In this document: positions 33,089-38,228 of the stretch, piece after piece
How the letters are laid out: each line of letters opens with the position of its first letter
Position numbering within the stretch: position 1 is the first letter of the stretch
Made by a program: the position numbers and the translations under genes
Assembly (NCBI GenBank): GCA_003162695.1
Contig: PMML01000083.1
Location: 5,742 to 43,969, forward strand
Source: Ignavibacteriota bacterium
GTDB lineage: Bacteria > Bacteroidota > Ignavibacteria > UBA10030
DNA length: 38,228 bases
Direction: 5' to 3'
Notes under the pieces: model-generated
Databases searched by the model: none
Told to the model about the DNA's origin: nothing
The model's input: the letters and a program-made list of their open reading frames with translations, nothing else

Positions 33089-33119
33089 AAAAAAATGAGA
33101 GCATTCTGCCGCTCTCATT
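33089..33119 (-). terminator. Terminator-like hairpin in the suf leader
   Basis: AATGAGAGC (33094-33102) pairs perfectly with GCTCTCATT (33111-33119), loop of eight, followed on the minus strand by T residues. It lies about 30 nt before the Rrf2 ATG with no minus-strand gene upstream that would need it. It therefore probably acts as an attenuator or mRNA-protecting 5' stem. Confidence 0.7.
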
Positions 33120-33128
33120 AAAATCATT

Positions 33129-33187
33129 GCAAAGAAATTACTTTCTTGCTATTTAAATATCTCTGGAAATTTCTTGCAAATCAAGAA
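33129..33187 (-). promoter_or_regulatory. Putative suf promoter and Rrf2 operator region
   Basis: Dyad 1 (33171-33187) reads TTCTTG-5 nt-CAAGAA. Dyad 2 (33129-33149) has near-perfect GCAAaGAAA / TTTCTTGC arms. The same GCAAGAAA half-site recurs. On the minus strand TTGATT (33184-33179) followed after about 18 bases by an A/T-rich TATTTA can serve as -35/-10, placing dyad 1 over the -35 and dyad 2 just past the start point. Operator function is inferred from position only. Confidence 0.4.
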
Positions 33188-33237
33188 CATTTCTTACTTT
33201 GAAATTTTTTTGAAGTGCGCTATTTTTTCTCTACCTT

Positions 33238-34182
33238 ATGTATACTATGAATGCACTTCAAACAGAAAACCTGAGCAAACAATACCGCTCCGGGGCCTTC
33301 AAAAAATATAACATACCCGCGCTCGATAAAGTTTCTTTGGAAGTCGGGGAAGGTGAAATTTTCGGCCTTCTTGGCCCTAACGGAGCCGGAAAAACGACAT
33401 TTATTAAAATTATGCTCTCGATTGTTCATGCGACATCGGGAAAAGCGGAAATCTTCGGGCAGTCGATCAAAATCCGCTCAGTACGAGAATTATGCGGCTA
33501 CCTGCCGGAGAATCATCGTTATCCGCAGTTTTTGCATGGACTCGATACACTCCTTTTTTTCGGAAGGCTGAATGGACTCTCCGAATCGGAATTGCGTCCG
33601 AGGGCGCAAACATTGCTGGAAACGGTCGGTTTGGTACAGTGGGCAAAAGTCAAGACAAAAAAGTATTCAAAAGGCATGCTCCAGCGTCTGGGTCTGGCGC
33701 AGGCATTGATGAATAATCCCAAGCTCCTTTTTCTGGACGAGCCGACGGATGGTGTCGATCCGGTCGGAAGAAAAGAGATACGCGATTTGCTGATCGGCTT
33801 AAAATCGCAAGGGACGACAATCTTTTTGAATTCCCATTTGCTCTCGGAAGTAGAACTCATCAGCGACCGGGTGGCCATCCTCAATAAAGGCAAAGTTATA
33901 CGGACAGGAACAGTTGCGGAAATAACATCTCAAAAGCTGTCGTATACCATACAGCTTTCCTCGCATTTGCCGCTCGCACTGGAAGAACGATTCAAATCTT
34001 CGCTTCCGGCATTTTCGTACACGGACAATCGCCTGGATATTTCGCTCAACGATAAAACCGACCTGAATCCGGTCATCGATGCGCTGCGGACGGCAGGCAT
34101 CGGCATCGATGGGATGACACAGCAAAAAGCTTCGCTTGAAGATTATTTTATCAAGCTTGTCCAAGGAGAAAACAACAAGTGA
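33238..34182 (+). CDS. ABC transporter ATP-binding protein
   Basis: 314 residues. The nucleotide-binding domain has Walker A GPNGAGKT (residues 46-53), ENHRYPQFL around the Q-loop region, the signature as KYSKGMLQRLGLAQAL (a Ser-Lys-Gly variant of LSGGQ), Walker B KLLFLDEPTDGVDP, and switch His in FLNSHLLSEVELI. The last 90 residues form the C-terminal extension seen in exporters of the CcmA/NatA type. ATG at 33238 or 33247; no Shine-Dalgarno sequence is seen, and the transcript may be nearly leaderless. The stop overlaps the permease start by four bases. Substrate unknown. Confidence 0.93.
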   Translation: MYTMNALQTENLSKQYRSGAFKKYNIPALDKVSLEVGEGEIFGLLGPNGAGKTTFIKIMLSIVHATSGKAEIFGQSIKIRSVRELCGYLPENHRYPQFLHGLDTLLFFGRLNGLSESELRPRAQTLLETVGLVQWAKVKTKKYSKGMLQRLGLAQALMNNPKLLFLDEPTDGVDPVGRKEIRDLLIGLKSQGTTIFLNSHLLSEVELISDRVAILNKGKVIRTGTVAEITSQKLSYTIQLSSHLPLALEERFKSSLPAFSYTDNRLDISLNDKTDLNPVIDALRTAGIGIDGMTQQKASLEDYFIKLVQGENNK

Positions 34183-35018
34183 GATTCTGGGGTATGTTTC
34201 GTTTTACGGTTCTTGAGACCGTCCGAAAAGGCACATTGATTTTTTATTTTGGCATTGCAACACTTACTCTGCTCCTGCTTGCTTTCGGTATTACCAGGTC
34301 GCCGAACGACCCGGAGCTTATCACAATGTTCGGAATCCCCTTCGGCGGCAAAGCGATGGGCAATCTCGGCCTTGTCGAATTTCTGCTCTACATGCTGCAC
34401 CATCAATCCGTTCAGTTCATTTTGCTTCTCGGCATTTTCGGTGTTTCCGGTTTGATTCCGGACATGCTGGAAAAGGGAACGATTGATTTATTCCTCAGCA
34501 AACCGCTTACGCGCATGGAATTGCTCCTTTCCCGTTCGCTCGGAGCTACTGCCGGAATCGGATTAAATCTTTTTTATTTCTTTATCGGTGTATGGGCGGT
34601 TTTTGGACTGAAGCTCGGCGTATGGCATTGGGCTTTCCTATCCTCCTTCATTTACGTTTTTTTTGCATTTGCCTGTTTTTATTCCGTTGTAACCGTCGTC
34701 GGACTTATTACGCGCAGCACCGGATTTACTATTCTCATCTCATTCTGCTTCCTTTTCATTTCATGGGGATTAGACGCGCGCGAACACGGGCTTTATTTGT
34801 TATGGAACAATATTGTCTACCATCGTCTCCTCGATGCGCTCTATTATCTAACGCCGCAGCTCAATGCAATGCTCGAAAATTCTTCAAGGGTTATAATAAA
34901 AACAGCGCTCTTTCCCGGCATGCTTGATTTTACAATTATGCCGTTTCTGTGCTCCCTCGGCTCCGCTGTTCTGATGTATGCACTCTCGATCTGGTATTTT
35001 TCTCGCCAGGACTTTTAA
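34179..35018 (+). CDS. ABC-2 type transporter permease
   Basis: 279 residues with about six membrane helices, the typical ABC-2 pattern: an N-terminal amphipathic start FWGMFRFTVLETVRKGT before helix 1, a large extracytoplasmic loop (residues about 45-80), and the cytoplasmic coupling segment DMLEKGTIDLFLSKPLTRMELLLSRSLGA. These last motifs resemble the coupling region of NatB/GldF-like exporters. It overlaps the ATPase gene (ATGA) and forms a two-gene exporter. The cargo cannot be deduced. A possible promoter for downstream sequence lies at about 35037-35066. Confidence 0.88.
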   Translation: MRFWGMFRFTVLETVRKGTLIFYFGIATLTLLLLAFGITRSPNDPELITMFGIPFGGKAMGNLGLVEFLLYMLHHQSVQFILLLGIFGVSGLIPDMLEKGTIDLFLSKPLTRMELLLSRSLGATAGIGLNLFYFFIGVWAVFGLKLGVWHWAFLSSFIYVFFAFACFYSVVTVVGLITRSTGFTILISFCFLFISWGLDAREHGLYLLWNNIVYHRLLDALYYLTPQLNAMLENSSRVIIKTALFPGMLDFTIMPFLCSLGSAVLMYALSIWYFSRQDF

Positions 35019-35096
35019 AGTCGTACAGGATGTCTCTTGTTTGATTTTTGACTCAAATATTATATATACTGTTTGCAGTTATTTTTAAAAGAGCTT

Positions 35097-35440
35097 ATGA
35101 CCCCTGCAAAAATATTTACAAATGGAGGAAGCCAGGCAGTTCGGCTCCCAAAAAAATATCGTTTTACATCCAAAGAAGTCTATGTGCAGCCGGTCAAAGC
35201 CGGCATATCGAACAGAATAAGCGGACGATCGAAAGCTTTATTATACCGCTTGTTATCCTTCCCTTTGATGCAAATGCCGCAAAACAATATGGATACATAC
35301 TGTATAAATTGGAGCAATCCGGCAGAATGATCGGCTCAATGGAGATGCATATTGCGGCAATTGTTGTTGCAAATGATGCAAGAATTGTGACCAATAATTT
35401 GAAAGAGCTTAATCGAGTCAGCGGATTGAAGACCAAGTAA
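35097..35440 (+). pseudogene. Fused remnant of a vapB-vapC toxin-antitoxin pair
   Basis: From the ATG at 35097 one frame encodes MTPAKIFTNGGSQAVRLPKKY and RFTSKEVYVQ, the N-terminal AbrB-like DNA-binding half of a VapB antitoxin. From about 35200 a different frame encodes NKRTIESFIIPLVILPFDAN, AAKQYGYILYKLEQSGRMIG and IAAIVVANDARIVTNNLKEL to the stop at 35440, the C-terminal half of a VapC PIN-domain toxin. The antitoxin C terminus and the toxin N terminus with its first catalytic Asp are gone, and the usual Asp in the IGPLD motif is Glu here. One internal deletion explains the arrangement. Neither protein is likely to work. Confidence 0.8.
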
Positions 35441-35457
35441 TTACATTGAGGACGTCT

Positions 35458-36579
35458 ATGAAGATCGGCATTACATGCTACCCGACTTACGGCGGAAGCG
35501 GCGTTGTTGCAACCGAACTCGGCAAAGAACTTGCCCGCAGAGGCCATTCCGTTCATTTCATCAGCTATGCGCTGCCGATGCGATTGGGAGGATTCCAGGA
35601 TAACATTGTCTATCACGAAGTAGAAATGTCCAATTACCCGCTCTTTGAGTTTCCTCTTTATACTCTTGCGCTCGCCAGCAAGATGGTGGAAGTCGCCCGG
35701 TATGAGAAGCTCGACATCCTCCATTGTCATTATGCCGTTCCCCATGCAACAAGCGCTTACCTGGCAAAACAAATTCTCCGCGATACGAACATAAAGATCG
35801 TTACGACACTTCACGGCACCGATATCACATTAGTCGGTTTGGAACCGAGTTTTTTGTCGATTATGAAGTTCAGCATCGAACAAAGCGACGGTGTCACCGC
35901 AGTTTCGCGGTTCCTTAAAGAAAAGACACAAACCAATTACGGCATCGATAAAGATATTGCCGTTATTCCGAATTTTATCGACACCGCAAAATACAAACGG
36001 ATCCCCTCCGATATTTTTTTCGTCAAATGCGGTGCCGAGGGACAGAAAGTCCTTGCCCACACATCGAATTTCCGACCCGTCAAACGGGTCCCGGACGTCA
36101 TACGTATTTTCAATGAAGTTCAGAAAAAAATTCCAAGCATTCTTCTTTTGATCGGCGACGGTCCCGACCGCTCGCAATGTGAAATTCTCTGCCGCGAGTT
36201 GGGCATCGGAGACAAAGTACGCTTCCTCGGAAAACAGATGGAAATCGTTCCTCTTCTCTCAACGGCGGACTTATTCCTCATGCCGAGCCAATCGGAAAGT
36301 TTCGGTCTTGCCGCACTCGAAGCAATGGCATGCGAAGTTCCGGTTATCTCATCCAGCGTCGGCGGGCTGCCGGAATTGCAGGTGCACGGACAGACTGGTT
36401 TCATTGCGGAGATCGGCGACATCGATCGCATGGCACGCTACGCCATCGACCTGCTTTCCAATCCGGTCAAGCACAAAATGTTTGCCGAAGCTGCCCGGAG
36501 GCGTGCAGAGGAATTCGAATCGACAAAGATCATACCGCAATACGAAGAATATTACGAGAAGATCCTATCGACACCTTAA
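35458..36579 (+). CDS. bshA: N-acetyl-alpha-D-glucosaminyl L-malate synthase
   Basis: 373 residues from the ATG at 35458, with GAGGA five bases upstream; the TTG four codons earlier is part of the ribosome-binding region. It is a GT4 glycosyltransferase joining GlcNAc (from UDP-GlcNAc) to L-malate, the first step of bacillithiol synthesis. Signatures: MKIGITCYPTYGGSGVVATE, ILHCHYAVPHATSAYLA, TTLHGTDITLVG, VIPNFIDTAKY, HTSNFRPVKRV, LLIGDGPDRSQ, and the E-x7-E motif in QSESFGLAALEAMACEVPVI. bshB and bshC are not in this window. Known from Firmicutes, Deinococcus and Bacteroidota/Chlorobiota. Confidence 0.95.
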   Translation: MKIGITCYPTYGGSGVVATELGKELARRGHSVHFISYALPMRLGGFQDNIVYHEVEMSNYPLFEFPLYTLALASKMVEVARYEKLDILHCHYAVPHATSAYLAKQILRDTNIKIVTTLHGTDITLVGLEPSFLSIMKFSIEQSDGVTAVSRFLKEKTQTNYGIDKDIAVIPNFIDTAKYKRIPSDIFFVKCGAEGQKVLAHTSNFRPVKRVPDVIRIFNEVQKKIPSILLLIGDGPDRSQCEILCRELGIGDKVRFLGKQMEIVPLLSTADLFLMPSQSESFGLAALEAMACEVPVISSSVGGLPELQVHGQTGFIAEIGDIDRMARYAIDLLSNPVKHKMFAEAARRRAEEFESTKIIPQYEEYYEKILSTP

Positions 36580-36603
36580 ACAAGAGCGTCGTTTTCCCCT
36601 TAT

Positions 36604-36660
36604 ATAAAACTCGCCGCCCGTCATTATTAAAATAGCAACAACAGGCGGCGAGATTTCTTT
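36604..36660. terminator. Bidirectional terminator between bshA and the T9SS-exported protein gene
   Basis: CTCGCCGCC (36610-36618) pairs with GGCGGCGAG (36644-36652) around a 25-base loop. It is followed by ATTTCTTTAATAAAT on the plus strand and by TTTTATATAAG on the minus strand, fitting termination of both convergent genes. Confidence 0.72.
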
Positions 36661-36674
36661 AATAAATCACAGGG

Positions 36675-38228
36675 CTATTTCAGCATCTGTATTTTCAGTG
36701 CTTTTACAATCTGCTGCGCATTCGATCCCTGCACCATCATGCGTACAAAATATACACCGCTGGCATAATGAGAACCGTCAAAGACCGCCGTATATTGGCC
36801 GGCTGTTTTATTGCCTTCAGCCAGCGTCGCTATCTGCCTGCCGAGTATATCGTAGACCTTGATGCTTACATGGCTATCCTCAATTAACTGATAGCTGATA
36901 TTTGTGGTCGGGTTAAACGGATTCGGATAGCTGCCAAGAGTGACTCCCGTTCCAGAGATCGGCTGCATCGCTAAGGTATTGGCTTGACCCATGACGCTCG
37001 TACTGGGGCCAGCATATTGTTCTACAAGTGCCAATTGGAGACTATCGAGATTCATTCCAACGGCTATCTTCAATCTTCCTGTCTTTCCACCGAGTCCTTT
37101 GGTAGGGAGTTTATATGAAGATGTTTTGTATTTCTGTAGATTAGCCGAACTGAACTTCTGTTGTCTTACCGTTCCAAGTACACTTCCTGAAGCATCATCG
37201 ATAAGCTGAATAGTAAAGGTGAGATATCCTTGATCTCCTAATACTCCAGCCGCTGCCGAAGAATCTACCGCTCCTGAGTTATCACTAAAACTGAGAATGG
37301 AATTGCTCTTGATCGCAAATGGCTGTGAAAGGAGCATGTTATTCAATGTGTCCATGTTGTTATATTTGGTCTTATTGTTCGCACTGACAAAGTCAATTAA
37401 ATTACCATCAACGTTGATATCACCTATCGAGTAATAAAATCCGGTGTTTCCTTTGTCAATGGCTATTCCTCTGCCTCTGCCGCTAGTAACGGTGTTTATT
37501 GTAGAAATGGCATTTGCTTTGGAGACAGCGTTTGCTTGGGCAATGACATTTCCTTGGGGAGCACTAGTTAGACTATTGGACGTTTGGAAGTAATATGGCA
37601 ATGCTGAGTTATAGAACGATGATACATACATACTCGAGCTTGTAGCTCCATTGGACAATTGGACACACTGGCCTGTAGTGTTCAGAGATTTTGCTGAAAG
37701 ATTGCTGCCTACAACCGAGTTTGTGCAGGAACTTGGACTTTGGTTATATGAAGAATTCTGGACCCAAGCGAGATAATAATTGTTGCCGTTGTCTGTATTC
37801 ATCGACAAGGATTGTGCACCTACACCATATTTATAGATAGTTGAATAGCCTACTTCACGTTCATAAGTGTAAACATTCATCCATGTACCTGAGCCGTCCA
37901 AATCTCCTATCCAGGAACAATAGGTATTATTCCATCCTTTTCCATCAGGCATTGTGACAATCGAAGGTTTGTAATTTTTGCTGATTGAATTACTTGATAC
38001 TTGATCTACAACACTTGGAGTAGCTGAATATTGATTGGTGCCAGTACTTATACTTGTTAGATTAATATGTTTAATTGAACTTTTCGTACTATTAACATCC
38101 TGCTCCCAAGCTATATCATACTGCATCGTTTGACCATCTGAATATAAGGCGCCAGAAGATGTCGCATTTGTGGAATTCTTGTCTGTGGAAGAAACAACAT
38201 TTGGCAATGCGGAACTTGCCAATAAGAA
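36675..38228 (-). CDS. Secreted protein with T9SS type A C-terminal sorting domain (5' truncated)
   Basis: The frame is open to the right edge (the codons before the TTG at 38222 read Phe-Leu), so the N terminus and any signal peptide are outside. At least 517 residues are present. The last 80 or so form the sorting domain: LGSYPNPFNPTTNISYQL, VSIKVYDILGRQIATLAEGN and YASGVYFVRMMV, ending KALKIQMLK; it directs export by the type IX system. The larger N-terminal part is Ser/Thr/Asn/Tyr-rich without a recognised domain, with a distinctive ANAVSKANAISTINTVTSGRG stretch near the middle. It is visibly more A/T-rich than the sorting domain, suggesting a mosaic or recently acquired passenger. Confidence 0.9.
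   Translation of the reverse strand, partial: FLLASSALPNVVSSTDKNSTNATSSGALYSDGQTMQYDIAWEQDVNSTKSSIKHINLTSISTGTNQYSATPSVVDQVSSNSISKNYKPSIVTMPDGKGWNNTYCSWIGDLDGSGTWMNVYTYEREVGYSTIYKYGVGAQSLSMNTDNGNNYYLAWVQNSSYNQSPSSCTNSVVGSNLSAKSLNTTGQCVQLSNGATSSSMYVSSFYNSALPYYFQTSNSLTSAPQGNVIAQANAVSKANAISTINTVTSGRGRGIAIDKGNTGFYYSIGDINVDGNLIDFVSANNKTKYNNMDTLNNMLLSQPFAIKSNSILSFSDNSGAVDSSAAAGVLGDQGYLTFTIQLIDDASGSVLGTVRQQKFSSANLQKYKTSSYKLPTKGLGGKTGRLKIAVGMNLDSLQLALVEQYAGPSTSVMGQANTLAMQPISGTGVTLGSYPNPFNPTTNISYQLIEDSHVSIKVYDILGRQIATLAEGNKTAGQYTAVFDGSHYASGVYFVRMMVQGSNAQQIVKALKIQMLK

Noticed and set aside
35048-35440. 130-codon open frame over the vapBC relic as a real gene
   Set aside because: Its N-terminal third is VapB DNA read out of frame; only the C-terminal part has homology (VapC), so it is a fused relic.

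Overview
The window is about 38 kb of bacterial chromosome at roughly 50% G+C (judged by eye). It is dominated by housekeeping operons on the minus strand. The right-edge gene ends in a type IX secretion (T9SS) C-terminal sorting domain with a YPNPFNPTT motif. Together with BshA, GlnRS, SufU-type Fe-S assembly and the block rplM-rpsI-rpsB-tsf-pyrH-frr, this points to the Bacteroidota/Chlorobiota (FCB) radiation, most likely an Ignavibacteria-like lineage. That placement is inference: no 16S rRNA or other phylogenetic marker was tested.

Layout. 1-1756: 3' end of polA (+), facing a PspC/membrane-protein pair (-). 1893-5707: translation operon rplM-rpsI-rpsB-tsf-pyrH-frr with several intrinsic terminators. 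5804-9748: tRNA-Lys, secG, a small membrane protein, a deoxynucleoside kinase, folK, folB, gltX. 10262-11959: glnS (+), divergent from gltX across a palindrome-rich gap. 12328-16409: AlbA-type regulator, mtgA, ruvX and rel. 16668-19756: TPR protein, upp, der, tRNA-Pro. 19928-24633: miaA, pcm, a family 2 glycosyltransferase, folP and an M28-type peptidase. 25036-26332: GNAT acetyltransferase (+) and superoxide dismutase (-). 26432-33057: a complete suf operon (Rrf2 regulator, sufB, sufC, sufD, sufS, sufU, an A-type carrier and a SufT-like DUF59 protein). 33238-36579 (+): two-gene ABC-2 exporter, a decayed vapBC pair, bshA. 36675-38228 (-): C-terminal part of a T9SS-exported protein.

How the genes work together. 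The strongest unit is suf. SufS and SufU mobilise sulfur, SufBCD is the scaffold, and the A-type carrier and SufT-like protein deliver clusters. The Rrf2 regulator in first position has three cysteines suited to sensing cluster status. The suf leader carries dyads and a terminator hairpin. FolK, FolB and FolP are folate steps split between two loci. Rel, MtgA and RuvX are co-transcribed growth and maintenance functions.

I found no CRISPR array, insertion sequence, prophage or obvious new protein system. The most unusual content is non-coding. There are degenerate 7-bp tandem repeats at five intergenic places, two of them running into the stop codons of genes. There are at least two families of modular palindromic elements; one of them shows compensatory stem changes between copies. 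Degenerate partial copies lie beside both tRNA genes. The gene relics are a fused vapB/vapC remnant and a DUF423-like remnant.
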